Shown: positions 51,343-63,600 of the stretch, piece by piece
How positions within the stretch are numbered: position 1 is the first letter of the stretch
How the letters are laid out: each line of letters starts with the position of its first letter
Source: Noviherbaspirillum sp. L7-7A
GTDB taxonomy: Bacteria; Pseudomonadota; Gammaproteobacteria; Burkholderiales; Burkholderiaceae_D
Assembly (NCBI RefSeq): GCF_019052805.1
Contig: NZ_JAHQRJ010000001.1
Span: forward strand, 930,001-994,000
DNA: 64,000 nt
Direction: 5' to 3'
Position numbers and translations under genes: made by a program
The notes under the pieces: model-generated
Database searches by the model: none
Seen by the model: the letters and a program-made list of their open reading frames with translations, nothing else
What the model was told of the DNA's origin: nothing

Positions 51343-53772
51343 ATGTCCAATGCAGCAAACCAGGGGGGCTCCCCGGAGGCCACCTACGTAGCATCGTTTG
51401 AAGAACTCAGGATGACCGACGTCGAGTCGGTCGGCGGCAAGAATGCATCGCTGGGCGAGATGATCAGTCAGCTCGCCGGCGCCGGCGTGCGCGTGCCGAC
51501 GGGTTTCGCCACCACTGCGCAGGCATTCCGCGATTTTCTGTCCTACAGCGAAGTCGGCGGTGTTTCTCTTGCGCAACGCATTGAGGATCGTCTTGACGGC
51601 CTGAACATCGACGACGTGCGCTCGCTCGCCGCCGCTGGCGCGGAAATCCGCCAGTGGATCATCGACACCCCTTTCCAGCCGCGCCTGCAGCAGGAAATTA
51701 CCCGGTTCTACGAGCGCCTGGTCGCCGATTCCACCGCGGAAATGTCCTTTGCCGTTCGCTCCTCGGCTACTGCGGAAGACCTGCCGGATGCCTCCTTTGC
51801 CGGTCAGCAGGAAACCTTCCTCAATGTCGTCGGCATCGACAACGTGCTCGAAGCGATGAAGCATGTCTTCGCTTCGCTGTACAACGACCGCGCCATCTCC
51901 TATCGCGTCCACAAGGGATTCACCCATGCGGAAGTGGCCCTGTCTGCCGGCGTGCAGCGCATGGTCCGCTCCGACGTCGGCGCCGCCGGCGTGATGTTTA
52001 CGATGGACACCGAGTCCGGTTTCCGCGACGTGGTCTTCATTACCTCCAGCTATGGCCTGGGCGAGACCGTGGTGCAGGGCGCGGTCAATCCGGACGAGTT
52101 CTACGTCCACAAGCCGATGCTGGCGCAGGGCAAGCTGCCCATCATCCGCCGCAACATCGGCTCCAAGATGATCAAGATGGAATTCACCGGCGAAGCCAAG
52201 GCTGGCCGCTCGGTGCGCACCGTGGATGTGCCCATCGAAATGCGCAATCGCTACTCCCTGAACGATGAGGAAATCGTCGAGCTGGCCAAGTATGCGGTCA
52301 TCATCGAAAAGCACTATGGCCGCCCGATGGATATCGAATGGGGCAAGGATGGCCGCGATGGCAAGCTCTACATCCTGCAGGCACGTCCGGAGACGGTAAA
52401 GTCGCAGCAGAAGTCGACCGATGCACAGCAGCGCTACAAGTTGAAGGGCAGCAGCGTTGTGCTAACGTCCGGCCGCGCCATCGGCCAGAAGATCGGCGCC
52501 GGCCCGGTCCGCGTGATCCGCGATCCGTCGGAAATGGAGCGGGTGCAGCCGGGCGACGTGCTGGTGGCCGACATGACCGATCCCAACTGGGAGCCGGTGA
52601 TGAAGCGCGCTTCAGCCATCGTCACCAACCGTGGCGGCCGCACCTGCCACGCAGCCATCATCGCCCGTGAACTGGGCGTGCCGGCGGTGGTCGGCTGCGG
52701 TGATGCAACCGATGTGCTGATCGATGGCAATCTCGTCACCGTGTCCTGCGCCGAAGGCGACGAAGGCCGGATCTATGACGGCCTGCTGGAAACCGAAGTG
52801 ACCGAGGTGTTGCGCGGCGAGCTGCCGGAACTGCCGGTGAAGATCACCCTGAACGTCGGCAACCCGCAGCTGGCATTCGACTTCCAGTCGGTGCCGAACG
52901 CCGGCGTCGGCCTGGCGCGCCTGGAATTCATCATCAACAACAATATTGGCGTTCATCCGAAGGCCATCCTCGAATATCCGAACATCGACGCGTCGCTGAA
53001 GAAGGCGGTGGAATCGGTGGCGCGCGGCCATGCGTCGCCCAAGGCGTTCTATGTCGACAAGCTGGCCGAAGGCGTTGCCACGATTGCCGCGGCATTCTGG
53101 CCCAAGCCCGTGATCGTTCGCCTGTCCGACTTCAAGTCGAACGAGTACAAGAAGCTGATCGGCGGCTCGCGCTATGAGCCGGACGAGGAAAACCCGATGC
53201 TGGGCTTCCGCGGCGCCGCCCGTTACCTGGCCGAGGATTTTGCCGAATCGTTCGAGATGGAATGCGCGGCAATGAAGCGGGTGCGCGAAGACATGGGCCT
53301 GACCAATGTCGAGATCATGGTGCCGTTCGTGCGTACCCTGGGCCAGGCGCAGAAGGTCATCGACCTGCTGGGCAAGAATGGCCTGCGTCGCGGCGAAAAC
53401 GGCCTGCGCCTGATCATGATGTGCGAAGTGCCTTCCAATGCCATCCTGGCCGATGAATTCCTGGAATTCTTCGACGGCTTCTCGATCGGTTCCAACGACC
53501 TGACCCAGCTGACCCTGGGCCTGGACCGCGATTCCGGCATGGCGCTGCTGGCAGCGGACTTCGACGAGCGCGATCCGGCGGTGATGGCCATGCTGTCCCG
53601 TGCGATCGGCGCCTGCCGCAAGCAGGGCAAGTATGTGGGTATCTGCGGCCAGGGCCCGTCGGACCATCCTGACTTTGCCGAGTGGCTGATGAAGGAAGGC
53701 ATTACCTCCATCTCGCTCAATCCCGACTCGGTTGTTGATACATGGCAAGGCCTTGCCAAGCGCCTCGGTTGA
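51343..53772 (+). CDS. ppsA: Phosphoenolpyruvate synthase
   Basis: 809 residues, makes PEP, AMP and phosphate from pyruvate and ATP. The ATP-grasp domain begins [12 protein letters not shown] and includes [20 protein letters not shown]; the phospho-carrier His436 lies in [15 protein letters not shown], followed by the PEP-utiliser barrel with [19 protein letters not shown] and [21 protein letters not shown] precedes the ATG at 51343; the frame to 51298 is not used. PpsR, encoded divergently, regulates this enzyme in E. coli by threonine phosphorylation next to the catalytic His, and the T434 just before C435-H436 is the equivalent. Confidence 0.96.
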   Translation: MSNAANQGGSPEATYVASFEELRMTDVESVGGKNASLGEMISQLAGAGVRVPTGFATTAQAFRDFLSYSEVGGVSLAQRIEDRLDGLNIDDVRSLAAAGAEIRQWIIDTPFQPRLQQEITRFYERLVADSTAEMSFAVRSSATAEDLPDASFAGQQETFLNVVGIDNVLEAMKHVFASLYNDRAISYRVHKGFTHAEVALSAGVQRMVRSDVGAAGVMFTMDTESGFRDVVFITSSYGLGETVVQGAVNPDEFYVHKPMLAQGKLPIIRRNIGSKMIKMEFTGEAKAGRSVRTVDVPIEMRNRYSLNDEEIVELAKYAVIIEKHYGRPMDIEWGKDGRDGKLYILQARPETVKSQQKSTDAQQRYKLKGSSVVLTSGRAIGQKIGAGPVRVIRDPSEMERVQPGDVLVADMTDPNWEPVMKRASAIVTNRGGRTCHAAIIARELGVPAVVGCGDATDVLIDGNLVTVSCAEGDEGRIYDGLLETEVTEVLRGELPELPVKITLNVGNPQLAFDFQSVPNAGVGLARLEFIINNNIGVHPKAILEYPNIDASLKKAVESVARGHASPKAFYVDKLAEGVATIAAAFWPKPVIVRLSDFKSNEYKKLIGGSRYEPDEENPMLGFRGAARYLAEDFAESFEMECAAMKRVREDMGLTNVEIMVPFVRTLGQAQKVIDLLGKNGLRRGENGLRLIMMCEVPSNAILADEFLEFFDGFSIGSNDLTQLTLGLDRDSGMALLAADFDERDPAVMAMLSRAIGACRKQGKYVGICGQGPSDHPDFAEWLMKEGITSISLNPDSVVDTWQGLAKRLG

Positions 53773-53891
53773 GTGGTGAATAAGGCACAGTCCGCCGGAA
53801 AAGAGTTGCTGTTAAAAAACTCATCCGCTAGACTGGCTTCCATTCCAGCCGGATAACAACCAACAACAAAGTTTCTTGCTGTTTTCTCATG

Positions 53892-53927
53892 CCCCTGCAA
53901 CCATACGGTTCCAGGGGTTTCTTATTT
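53892..53927 (+). terminator. Rho-independent terminator between ppsA and nfeD
   Basis: CCCCTG (53892-53897) pairs with CAGGGG (53912-53917), and inside a C-C mismatch AACC (53899-53902) pairs with GGTT (53907-53910) round an ATAC loop. TTTCTTATTT follows at 53918-53927. It lies about 120 bases after the ppsA stop and only 15 bases before the nfeD ATG. Confidence 0.85.
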
Positions 53928-53942
53928 CCAACTGGAGGAAAC

Positions 53943-54362
53943 ATGACGGCTTGGATGGTATGGCTTGCATTGGCTGGCTTGCTGGTGATTCTCGAAATGT
54001 TTTCCGGGACGTTTTACCTGCTGATGATTGCACTCGGCATGGTGGCCGGCGCTTTGGCCGCCTGGCTCGGCCTCTCGGCGGAAGTACAGATCCTTCTGGC
54101 GGCCCTTATAGGCGCTGCGGCAGCCCTGGCATTGCGCCGGCGCCGTCCACGCAGGACCGACGCCGCTCGCGACCCCAACATCAATCTTGACATTGGCCAG
54201 AGCCTGCATGTCAGCCACTGGCATGAAGGAAGCGCAAGGGCCATGTACCGCGGCGCCTTGTGGGATGTGGAACTTGCCCATGGCGCGCATGCGAGAACAG
54301 GCCAGTTCGTCATACGCGAGGTTCGCGGCAGCCGTCTCATCGTCAGCAATCAACCGGAGTAA
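53943..54362 (+). CDS. NfeD-like membrane protein
   Basis: 139 residues, short NfeD type: two to three hydrophobic helices (about residues 2-20, 23-42 and 46-60), a basic stretch (RRRRPRR), then a small OB-fold beta domain (SLHVSHWHEGSARAMYRGA to the end). GGAGG stands before ATG 53943. Such proteins pair with SPFH/stomatin proteins, and the next gene is one, six bases on. The pair is thought to act in membrane microdomain upkeep or protein quality control. Confidence 0.9.
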   Translation: MTAWMVWLALAGLLVILEMFSGTFYLLMIALGMVAGALAAWLGLSAEVQILLAALIGAAAALALRRRRPRRTDAARDPNINLDIGQSLHVSHWHEGSARAMYRGALWDVELAHGAHARTGQFVIREVRGSRLIVSNQPE

Positions 54363-54368
54363 GCACTT

Positions 54369-55295
54369 ATGGAAATCACGTTTGGCACCTTGACCCTGGT
54401 TCTTTTCATCCTCGCCGTCGTCTTCGTGATCAAGACCATCAAGGTCGTGCCGCAGCAGCATGCCTGGGTGGTGGAGCGCCTGGGCAAGTACCACGCAATA
54501 CTCGGGCCTGGCTTGAATATCGTGATCCCCTTCATCGACCGGGTGGCGTACAAGCACATCCTGAAGGAGATCCCGCTGGATGTGCCGCCCCAGGTCTGCA
54601 TCACGCGCGACAATACCCAGCTGCAGGTGGACGGCATCCTGTACTTCCAGGTGACCGATCCGATGCGCGCTTCCTATGGTTCCTCCAACTATGTCGCCGC
54701 GATCACCCAGCTTGCGCAGACCACGCTGCGCTCCGTGATCGGCCGCATGGAGCTGGACAAGACCTTCGAGGAGCGCGATCACATCAACACCGCCATCGTC
54801 AATGCCATCGACGAGTCGGCGGCGAACTGGGGCGTGAAGGTATTGCGCTACGAGATCAAGGACCTGACGCCGCCGAAGGAGATCCTGCATGCGATGCAGG
54901 CGCAGATCACGGCTGAAAGGGAAAAGCGGGCGCTGATTGCCGCGTCAGAAGGTCGCAAGCAGGAACAGATCAATATCGCCACCGGCGAGCGCGAAGCCTC
55001 GATTGCCCGTTCCGAAGGGGAGAAGCAGGCGTCGATCAACCGCGCCGAAGGCGAGGCGGCGGCCATCGTGGCCATCGCCAACGCCACCGCCGAAGCGCTG
55101 CGCCAGACCGGCGCGGCCATCCGGGAGCCGGGCGGCCAGGACGCGGTCAGCCTGAAAGTGGCTGAACAGTATGTCGATGCCTTCGCCAAGCTGGCCAAGA
55201 CCGGCAACACGCTGATCGTGCCCGGCGACCTGGGCAATATGAGCACCATGATTGCCAGCGCGCTGCAGGTGGTGAAGTCGCAGCCCAAGGCCTGA
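54369..55295 (+). CDS. qmcA: SPFH/stomatin-like membrane protein (QmcA-like)
   Basis: 308 residues. One N-terminal helix (FGTLTLVLFILAVVFVIKTI) anchors a cytoplasmic or periplasmic SPFH domain (PQQHAWVVERLGKYHAILGPGLNIVIPFID, here spanning about residues 27-56), then a coiled coil rich in Ala, Glu and Arg (about 180-245) and a short C-terminus. Length and pattern match QmcA of E. coli (305). Likely oligomeric scaffold working with the NfeD-like protein encoded just upstream. Confidence 0.92.
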   Translation: MEITFGTLTLVLFILAVVFVIKTIKVVPQQHAWVVERLGKYHAILGPGLNIVIPFIDRVAYKHILKEIPLDVPPQVCITRDNTQLQVDGILYFQVTDPMRASYGSSNYVAAITQLAQTTLRSVIGRMELDKTFEERDHINTAIVNAIDESAANWGVKVLRYEIKDLTPPKEILHAMQAQITAEREKRALIAASEGRKQEQINIATGEREASIARSEGEKQASINRAEGEAAAIVAIANATAEALRQTGAAIREPGGQDAVSLKVAEQYVDAFAKLAKTGNTLIVPGDLGNMSTMIASALQVVKSQPKA

Positions 55296-55301
55296 CGCTG
55301 T

Positions 55302-55835
55302 TCAGCGTGGCGGCGGCAGGCCGTTGCAGCTGGCCGCAATCCAGCGGCCGCTGGTCTGTGCCTGCTCCCTGACCGGCGTGCCGTCTATCGTGCCATCGAA
55401 GCTGGAGGTGCCGCTGAAGCGCTCGGGGCCTTCCAGCATGCCTTCGGCGCGGCCGCTGCCGCGCACCCGCGGTCCGTCGCAGCGCACATCCATGGCATAG
55501 CGCGCGCCGTCGCGTACCGCATTGCGGCTGGTGCAGCCTGACTGCTGCTGATACAGATCGGGCATGGTGTTCTGCGCCGCCATTTCCGGCGTGATGCAGA
55601 CGCGGGAACTGGCCGCGCCGTTTTCTATTTTTGGCATATCGAAGCCGTGCTGGCGCGCCAGGCCGCGCAGCCTTGCCATCTGGTCGGCCGGGATTTGCGG
55701 CACCAGTGCCAGCAGGGCGGAGGTGGCGCTGACCTCCCACAGGCCGGGACGGGGAGCGGGTCCGGCCGGCGAGGCGGCCTGGGCTGTGGCGGCAATCAAT
55801 AGCGTGCTGACGATCAGCGATGAAATACGAAACAA
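55302..55835 (-). CDS. Secreted DUF3617-like protein
   Basis: 177 residues from a TTG at 55835 that follows AGGAG by about six bases and opens a signal peptide (LFRISSLIVSTLLIAATAQA). An ATG at 55871 in frame would add 12 polar residues and hide the signal. The mature part starts PRPGLWEVSATS, the beginning typical of DUF3617 proteins, and has cysteines in RVCITPEM, SGCTSRN, VRCDGP and ASCNG that could form two disulfides. Periplasmic; function unknown. It converges with qmcA at a six-base gap and diverges from the efflux operon. Confidence 0.75.
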   Translation of the reverse strand: MFRISSLIVSTLLIAATAQAASPAGPAPRPGLWEVSATSALLALVPQIPADQMARLRGLARQHGFDMPKIENGAASSRVCITPEMAAQNTMPDLYQQQSGCTSRNAVRDGARYAMDVRCDGPRVRGSGRAEGMLEGPERFSGTSSFDGTIDGTPVREQAQTSGRWIAASCNGLPPPR

Positions 55836-56124
55836 GTCTGGCTCCTGCTGCTGGTGAATGGGAACTGGCATGCGGGCTTGGCATGGCGGGCATGAGTGCG
55901 ATGCCCGGGGTGCGATTATGCGCCCTGATCCGGCATGCCAGGGTGTGCCCCGCGCCACTGTTTTCAGAGGCGACCCGCCGGCGCAAGTTCCGGCTTTTCG
56001 CTGGCCGGATTGCCGGCGCCGCGCATGTGCCTACATGTTAAACAGGCGATACAAACCCGATACATCACCATGCTAGTATCTGATCCGCCCCCGCAGCCAG
56101 GGCGCCGCATACCAAGGACAGTTA

Positions 56125-57537
56125 ATGGATTCACGAGTCAACGACACGCCTCCCGGCACGACCACCACAACCGTTCCACGCAAGACCCGAAGCCGCCTGC
56201 TCGGCACGATCATCGCCATTGCGGCCCTGCTTGCTCTTGGCTGGCTGGTCTGGCATCTGACGCGTCCCAAGCCGGAGGGCGGGCCGGGCGCCGGCGGCGG
56301 TCCGGGCGGTCCGGGAGGGCGCGGCGCGCCTGCCACGACAGTAGGCGTGGGAATGGCCGAGCGAATCGATCTGCCGGTTACGCTGGAGGCGATTGGCACG
56401 GTCACCTCGGCTGCCACCGTTACCGTGCGGCCCCAGGTGTCGGGCGTGTTTCGCGAGATCCTGTTCACCGAAGGCCAGCTCGTGAAAGCGGGGCAGGTGA
56501 TGGCCGTGATCGATCCCAGCCAGTTCGAGATGGCGCTGATGCAGGCTAGCGGCCAGCGCCAGCGCGACGAGGCGCAGCTGGAGAATGCGAAGCTGACGCT
56601 GCAGCGTTACCGCACGCTGCTGGCGCAGGACTCGATTGCGCGTCAGGAGGTCGACACCCAGGCCGCACTGGTGCGCCAGCTGGAAGGCACGGTGCTGGCC
56701 GACCGCGCCGCCGAAGGCACCGCCAAGCTCAATCTCGGCTATAGCAAGGTAGTGGCCCCGATCAGCGGCCGGGTCGGCCTGCGCAGCGTGGACGTCGGCA
56801 ATGTGATCGGACCCAACGATGCCAACGGCATCGCCGTCATCACCCAGGTGTCGCCGATCGATGTGCAGTTCGCCATTCCCCAGGACCGGGTGCCCGAAGT
56901 GCAGGAAGGCCTGCGCCAGGCTGGCGCGATGCAGGTCAGCGCGCTCGACCGCACCCGCGCCACGGTGCTGGGCGAAGGCCGCTTCCGCGCCCTCGACAAC
57001 CAGGTCGATACCCAGACCGGCACGGTGCGCGCCAAGGCGCGTTTCGATAACCAGGATGGCGCGCTCTTTCCGAGCCAGTTCGTGAATGTGAAGATGATGC
57101 TGCGCACCATCCCGGGCGCGGTGGCGGTGCCGGTCAATGCGCTGCGCAACAGCAGCAGCGGCGCCTATGTCTATGTGCTCAATCCCCAGGAACGCACGGT
57201 TTCGCAGCGCAAGGTGCAGCGCGGACAGGCCACGGCGGACCGGGTGCAGATCGTCAGCGGCCTGGAAGCGGGCGAGCGGGTCATCACCGAAGGCGCCGAC
57301 CGCCTGAAGGATGGCGACAAGGTGTCGCTGCCGGGCGAGCGGCCCGGTGCGGGCGGCGGCGGTGGTCGCCGTCAGGGCGAGCGCCGCCGTGGTGCCGGTG
57401 GTGCCGGTGGTGCCAATAATGCCCCGGCAACGGAAGGCGCCGCGCCAGCAGCAGCGCCTGAAGGCGCACGGCCAGCCGCGCCGGCAAGCCAGCCGCCGAC
57501 CGGCGCCGCCCCGGCTGCGCCAGCCACCCCGCGCTGA
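56125..57537 (+). CDS. mdtA: RND efflux periplasmic adaptor, MdtA-like
   Basis: 470 residues, membrane fusion protein joining the RND pump to an outer membrane channel. An N-terminal helix ([21 protein letters not shown]) is followed by a Gly/Pro linker, lipoyl halves ([20 protein letters not shown] and [20 protein letters not shown]), an alpha hairpin between them, and beta-barrel and proximal domains ending near residue 395. The last 70 residues are low-complexity, first Gly/Arg then Ala/Pro. AAGGA precedes ATG 56125. First gene of the mdtABC-type operon. Confidence 0.92.
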   Translation: MDSRVNDTPPGTTTTTVPRKTRSRLLGTIIAIAALLALGWLVWHLTRPKPEGGPGAGGGPGGPGGRGAPATTVGVGMAERIDLPVTLEAIGTVTSAATVTVRPQVSGVFREILFTEGQLVKAGQVMAVIDPSQFEMALMQASGQRQRDEAQLENAKLTLQRYRTLLAQDSIARQEVDTQAALVRQLEGTVLADRAAEGTAKLNLGYSKVVAPISGRVGLRSVDVGNVIGPNDANGIAVITQVSPIDVQFAIPQDRVPEVQEGLRQAGAMQVSALDRTRATVLGEGRFRALDNQVDTQTGTVRAKARFDNQDGALFPSQFVNVKMMLRTIPGAVAVPVNALRNSSSGAYVYVLNPQERTVSQRKVQRGQATADRVQIVSGLEAGERVITEGADRLKDGDKVSLPGERPGAGGGGGRRQGERRRGAGGAGGANNAPATEGAAPAAAPEGARPAAPASQPPTGAAPAAPATPR

Positions 57538-57562
57538 TGCCCGCTTCGAGGATGCACCAGGC

Positions 57563-60500
57563 ATGAGCCCTTCAACACCCTTCATCCAGCGCCCGGTCGC
57601 GACCTCGCTCCTGATGCTGGCCATCGTGCTGGCCGGCTTCATGGGTTTCCGCTTCCTGCCGCTGTCGGCGCTGCCGCAAGTCGATTTCCCGACGATACAG
57701 GTGCAGACCCTGTATCCGGGCGCCAGCCCTGAGGTGATGAGCCAGACCGTCACCGCACCGCTGGAACGGCAGTTCGGCCAGATGTCCGGCCTGCAGCGCA
57801 TGAGTTCCACCAGCGCCGCCGGCGTATCGGTGATCACCCTGCAGTTCGATCTCGGCGAGAAGCTCGACGTGGCCGAACAGGAAGTGCAGGCCGCGATCAA
57901 TGCCGGTTCCTCGCTGCTGCCGGCCGACCTGCCGGCGCCGCCGGTCTATGCCAAGGTCAATCCGGCCGACGCGCCCGTGCTGACGCTGGCCATCACCTCC
58001 GACACCCTGCCGCTGACCGATGTGCAGAACCTGGTCAATACCCGGCTGGCCCTGAAGATCAGCCAGGTATCGGGCGTAGGCCTGGTATCCCTGTCCGGCG
58101 GCCAGCGGCCGGCGGTGCGCATCCAGGCCGACAGCCAGGCGCTGGCGTCCTATGGCCTCGGCCTGGACAGCCTGCGCAATGCCATCAGCGCGGCCAATGC
58201 CAACAGCGCCAAGGGCAGCTTCGACGGCCCGACGCGCTCCTTCACCATCAATGCCAATGACCAGCTGGTGACGGCACAGGATTATGCATCGCTGATCATT
58301 GCCTACCGCAATGGCGCGCCGGTGCGGCTGTCCGAAGTGGCGAAGGTGGTGGACAGCGCCGAGAACGTGAAGCTGGCGGCCTGGGCCGGCATGAAGCCGG
58401 CCATCATCCTGAACGTGCAGCGCCAGCCGGGCGCCAACGTGATCGCCACCGTGGACGCGATCAAGGCCCGCCTGCCCGAATTGCAGGCCGGCCTGCCGGC
58501 GTCGCTGCAGGTGGATGTGCTGTCGGACCGCACCACCGGCATCCGCGCCTCGGTGCGGCATGTGGAGATCGAGCTGCTGCTGGCGGTGGTGCTGGTAGTG
58601 CTGGTGATCTTCGCCTTCCTGCATGACCTGCGCGCGACCGTGATCGCCAGCCTGGCCGTGCCGATCTCGCTGATCGGCGCATGCGGCGCGATGTATTTGC
58701 TGGGCTACAGCTTGAACAACCTGTCGCTGATGGCATTGACGATCGCCACCGGCTTCGTGGTGGACGATGCGATCGTGATGATCGAGAACATCGCCCGCTA
58801 CATCGAGGAAGGCGAGCCGCCGATGGCGGCGGCGTTAAAAGGCGCGGCGCAGATCGGCTTCACCATCATCTCGCTGACGGTGTCGCTGATCGCGGTGCTG
58901 ATTCCGCTGCTGTTCATGGGCGACGTGGTCGGCCGGCTGTTCCGGGAATTCGCCATCACGCTGGCCATCACCATCCTGATCTCGGCCGTGGTGTCGCTGA
59001 CGCTGGTGCCAATGATGTCGGGCCGCTGGCTCAAAAGCCATGCCGGCATCGACGCCGACCAGCCTGCCGGCCGCCTGCAGCGCGTCTACGACAGCGTAAT
59101 GGTTCGCTACGACCGTTCGCTGCAATGGGTGCTGGCGCGCCAGGGGCTGACGCTGCTGGTGGCCCTGGCCACGCTGGCGCTGACGGTGGTGCTCTACATC
59201 CTGATTCCGAAAGGCTTGTTCCCGACCCAGGATACCGGCCAGTTGCAGGCGCGGGTGGAAGCGGCGCAGTCGGTGTCCTACCAGCGCATGACCGAGCTCC
59301 AGCAGGCCGCCGCGCAAGCCATCCTGGAAGATCCGGCGGTGGAAAACCTGAGCTCCTTCGTGGGCGTGGACGCCGCCAACAACACCATGCTGCACACCGG
59401 CCGCATGCTGATCAACCTGAAGGACCAGCGCGACGGCAAGCTGGCCGACATCATGGGCCGGCTGCGCGAGCGGGTCGGCCGGGTGGCCGGCGTGACGCTG
59501 TACCTGCAGCCGACCCAGGACCTGACCATCGATGCCGAGAGCGGCCCGACCCAGTACCGGCTGTCGCTGGAGGGCGCGCGCAGCGCCACCGTGAATGAAT
59601 GGGCCGGCAAGCTGGCGAGCCGGCTGCAGCAGGTGCCGCAGGTGCGCAACGTGGTGTCGGACGCCGGCGCTTCCGGCCTGGCGGCGGTGGTCGAGATCGA
59701 CCGCGACACCGCCTCGCGGCTGGGCATCACCGCGGCCGCAGTCGACGAGGCGCTGTACAGCGCCTTCGGCCAGCGCATCGTCTCCACCATCTTCACCGAG
59801 ACCAACCAGTACCGGGTGATCCTGGAAGCGCAGCAGCAGGGCCTGGCCACGCCCCAGACGCTGGGCGCGCTCCAGTTGCGCACCAGCGCCGGCAAGCCCA
59901 CGCCGCTGTCGGCGATTGCCCGCATCAGCGAGCAGCCGGCGCCGCTGCAGGTGACCCATGTGGCGCAGTATCCGGCCACCACGCTGGGCTTCGATACCGC
60001 GCCGGGCGTGTCGCTGGGGAGGGCGGTCGATGCCATCCGCCATGCCGCGCAGGAGATCGACATGCCGGCCAGCGTGTCGATGACCTTCCTCGGCGCGGCC
60101 GGCGCCTACCAGGCTTCGCTGACCAACCAGCTGTGGCTGATCCTGGCCGCGGTGGTGTGCGTCTATATCGTGCTGGGCGTGCTGTATGAAAGCTATGTGC
60201 ATCCGCTGACCATCCTGTCGACGCTGCCGTCGGCCGGCGTGGGCGCACTGCTGGCGCTGATGCTCAGCGGCGAAGACCTGGGCGTGATCGGCATCATCGG
60301 CATCATCCTGCTGATCGGCATCGTGAAGAAGAACGCGATCATGATGATTGACTTCGCCATCGACGCCGAGCGCAACGAGGGCCGCGCGCCGCGCGAGGCG
60401 ATCCACCAGGCCGCGCTGCTGCGCTTCCGCCCGATCCTGATGACGACCCTGGCGGCGCTGTTCGCCGCGGTGCCGCTGATGCTGGGCTGGGGCGAGGGCG

Positions 60501-60670
60501 CCGAACTGCGGCGGCCGCTCGGCCTGTCCATCTTCGGCGGCCTGATCGTGAGCCAGATGCTCACGCTCTACACCACGCCGGTGATCTACCTGGCCTTCGA
60601 CCGGCTCGGCCAGCGCCTGCGCGGCGGACGCGGCCAGCGTGGCCAAACGGCGGAAGAGGCGGGCGCGTGA
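57563..60670 (+). CDS. mdtB: RND multidrug efflux permease, MdtB-like
   Basis: 1035 residues, proton-driven inner membrane pump subunit. Twelve membrane helices with two large periplasmic loops; the start [19 protein letters not shown] and the block [18 protein letters not shown]-like region are typical. Helix 4 carries [14 protein letters not shown] with the proton-relay Asp pair. MdtB and MdtC act as a mixed trimer in E. coli. Length is close to MdtB (1040). ATG at 57563; its stop overlaps the mdtC GTG start. Confidence 0.93.
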   Translation: MSPSTPFIQRPVATSLLMLAIVLAGFMGFRFLPLSALPQVDFPTIQVQTLYPGASPEVMSQTVTAPLERQFGQMSGLQRMSSTSAAGVSVITLQFDLGEKLDVAEQEVQAAINAGSSLLPADLPAPPVYAKVNPADAPVLTLAITSDTLPLTDVQNLVNTRLALKISQVSGVGLVSLSGGQRPAVRIQADSQALASYGLGLDSLRNAISAANANSAKGSFDGPTRSFTINANDQLVTAQDYASLIIAYRNGAPVRLSEVAKVVDSAENVKLAAWAGMKPAIILNVQRQPGANVIATVDAIKARLPELQAGLPASLQVDVLSDRTTGIRASVRHVEIELLLAVVLVVLVIFAFLHDLRATVIASLAVPISLIGACGAMYLLGYSLNNLSLMALTIATGFVVDDAIVMIENIARYIEEGEPPMAAALKGAAQIGFTIISLTVSLIAVLIPLLFMGDVVGRLFREFAITLAITILISAVVSLTLVPMMSGRWLKSHAGIDADQPAGRLQRVYDSVMVRYDRSLQWVLARQGLTLLVALATLALTVVLYILIPKGLFPTQDTGQLQARVEAAQSVSYQRMTELQQAAAQAILEDPAVENLSSFVGVDAANNTMLHTGRMLINLKDQRDGKLADIMGRLRERVGRVAGVTLYLQPTQDLTIDAESGPTQYRLSLEGARSATVNEWAGKLASRLQQVPQVRNVVSDAGASGLAAVVEIDRDTASRLGITAAAVDEALYSAFGQRIVSTIFTETNQYRVILEAQQQGLATPQTLGALQLRTSAGKPTPLSAIARISEQPAPLQVTHVAQYPATTLGFDTAPGVSLGRAVDAIRHAAQEIDMPASVSMTFLGAAGAYQASLTNQLWLILAAVVCVYIVLGVLYESYVHPLTILSTLPSAGVGALLALMLSGEDLGVIGIIGIILLIGIVKKNAIMMIDFAIDAERNEGRAPREAIHQAALLRFRPILMTTLAALFAAVPLMLGWGEGAELRRPLGLSIFGGLIVSQMLTLYTTPVIYLAFDRLGQRLRGGRGQRGQTAEEAGA

Positions 60671-63600
60671 ACCTGTCAGCGCCCTTTGTCCGGCGGCCCA
60701 TTGCCACGGTGCTGCTGACCATCGGCCTCGCGCTGGCCGGCATCGCCGCCTTCCTTGTGCTGCCGGTGTCGCCGCTGCCGCAGGTGGACTTTCCCTCGAT
60801 CTCGGTATCGGCCACGCTGCCCGGCGCCAGTCCCGACACCATGGCCACCAGCGTTGCCACGCCGCTGGAACGGAGACTGGGCGTGATTGCCGGCGTCAAC
60901 GAGATGACCTCCACCAGCGGCAATGGCTCGACCCGCATCAGCCTGCAGTTCGACCTGTCGCGCAAGATCGATGCCGCCGCGCGCGAGGTGCAGGCGGCGA
61001 TCAATGCTTCCCGGGTCGACCTGCCGGCCACGCTGCGCAGCAACCCGACCTACCGCAAGATCAATCCCTCGGATGCGCCGGTGATGATCCTGGCGCTGAC
61101 CTCGAGCAGCCGCACGCCGGGCCAGGTGTATGACGAAGTCTCCAATATCGTGCAGCAGCGCCTGGCGCAGGTCGAAGGCGTGGGCGATGTGGAGCTGGGC
61201 GGCGGCTCGCTGCCGGCGGTGCGGGTGGAGCTGCTGCCGTTCGCGCTGAACCGCTACGGCGTGAGCATGGAAGACGTGCGCGCCGCGATCCAGGCCAGCA
61301 ATGCCAACCGGCCCAAGGGCGCCATCGAGGGCGACGACCGGCGGCTGCAGATCTATACCCGCTCCTCGGCCGGCGGCGGCCGCACGGCCGCCGATTACCG
61401 CGGCCTGGTGGTGGCCTGGCGCAATGGCGCGGCGATCCGGCTGTCCGACGTGGCCAGGGTGTATGACGGACAGGAGAACAAGCGCACGCTGGGCCTGTTC
61501 AACGGCCAGCCGGCGGTGGTGGTGATCATCACCCGCCAGCCCGGCGCCAATGTGATCCAGACCGTCGACAGCGTGCGCGGGCTGATCCCGTCGCTGCAGG
61601 CCCAGCTGCCGCCGGACATCAGGCTGCAGGTGGCATCGGACCGCACGCTGTCGATCCGCTCCTCGCTGCGCGAGATCGAGATGACGCTGGTCATTTCCAT
61701 CGTGCTGGTGGTGCTGGTGGTCAGCGTGTTCCTGCGCAGCCTGCGCGCCACCATCATTCCGGCGGTGGCCACCGTGGTGTCGCTGCTGGGCACCTTCGGC
61801 GTGATGTATGCGCTGGGCTTCTCGCTCAACAACCTGTCGCTGATGGCACTGACGGTGGCCACCGGCTTCGTGGTCGACGATGCCATCGTGGTGCTGGAAA
61901 ACACCAGCCGGCATATCGAGGCCGGCATGGACCGCTTCAAGGCCGCGCTGCTGGGCGCGCGCGAGGTCGGCTTCACGGTGCTGTCGATCAGCCTGTCGCT
62001 GGTGGCGGTATTCATCCCGCTGCTGTTCATGGGCGGCCAGGTCGGCCGCCTGTTCCGCGAGTTCGCGGTCACGCTGTCGGCGGCGGTGATGATCTCGCTG
62101 GTGATCTCGCTGACCACGACGCCGATGATGTGCGCCTGGCTGCTCAAGCCCGGTGGGCAGCACAAGCCGCCCGGACGGCTGTCGCGCTTCTTCGAGCGCG
62201 GCTTTGCGCTGACCCAGCGCGCCTATGAGCACAGCCTGGATTGGGCGCTGGACAGCCGCTGGCTGGTGCTGTTCATCCTGGTGGCGGTGGTGGGCATGAA
62301 TGTCTACCTGTTCAAGGCCGCGCCCAAGGGTTTCTTTCCGACCCAGGACACCGGACAGATCGCCGCCGGCATCCGCGCCGACCAGAGCATTTCCTTCGAG
62401 GCGATGCAGGACAAGCTGCGCCGCGTGGTCGACATCATCCGGCGCGACCCGGCGGTGGATACCGTGGTCGGCTTCACCGGCGGCAGCCGCGCCGGCGGCG
62501 GCTTCATGTATATCGCCCTGAAGCCGGCGGACCAGCGCACGGATCGTGGCCAGGCAGTGATTGCCCGGCTGCGGCCGCAGCTGTCGCAGGTGACGGGCTT
62601 ACGCATCTTCCTGAACCCGGTGCAGGACCTGCGCATGGGCGGGCGCTCCAGCAATTCCACTTACCAGTACACGCTCAAGAGCGACAACATCGCCGACCTG
62701 AAGCGCTGGTCCAGCCGGCTTGCCGATGCGATGCGCAGCCAGCCGGCGCTGATCGACATCGACACCGACCAGGAAGAGAACGGGGTCGAGAGCTTCGTCA
62801 CGGTGGACCGCGACAGCGCCTCGCGGCTGGGCGTGAATTCGCGCGACGTCAACAATGCGCTCTACAACAGCTTCGGCCAGCGCCAGGTATCGACGATCTA
62901 CGATGAGCTGAACCAGTACCGGGTCATCATGGAAGTGGGGCCGGCCTATGCAAGCAGCCCGGAGTCGCTGCGCGATGTGTACGTGCCGGCCCGTGGCGTT
63001 GCCGCGACCACGCCCACTACCGGCCTGGCCGCCGGCACCAGCGTGGCCAGCGCGACGATGACGCCGGCAGCCACCGGCGCCACGGCCGGCGCAGGAACGA
63101 CAACCACCACGACCACCGCAGCCGCCGCGACCACCGGCACCAGCACCGCCGTCAACCCGGGCCTGCGCGACGCCGCCAGCGGCCAGGCGATCAGCACCAC
63201 GCCAACCACCATGGTGCCGCTGTCAGCCTTCGCCAGCTTCAGCGAGCGCGCGACCGCCACCTCCATCAGCCACCAGGATGCGGAACTGGCAACCACCATC
63301 TCCTACAACCTGGCCGAGGGCGTCAGCCTGACCCAGGCGCAGGCCGCGGTGCGCCAGGCCGAGGCCGACATCGGCATGCCGATCAATGTGCGCGGCAGCT
63401 TCGAAGGGACTGCCCGCGGCTTCCAGGAAAGCCAGGACCAGCAGCCGATGCTGATCGCCGCCGCGCTGATCGTGATCTATATCGTACTGGGCGTGCTGTA
63501 CGAAAGCCTGGTGCATCCCATCACGGTGCTGTCGACGCTGCCGTCGGCCGGCGTCGGCGCCATCATTGCGCTGCTGCTGTTCGACATGGACTTTTCCATC

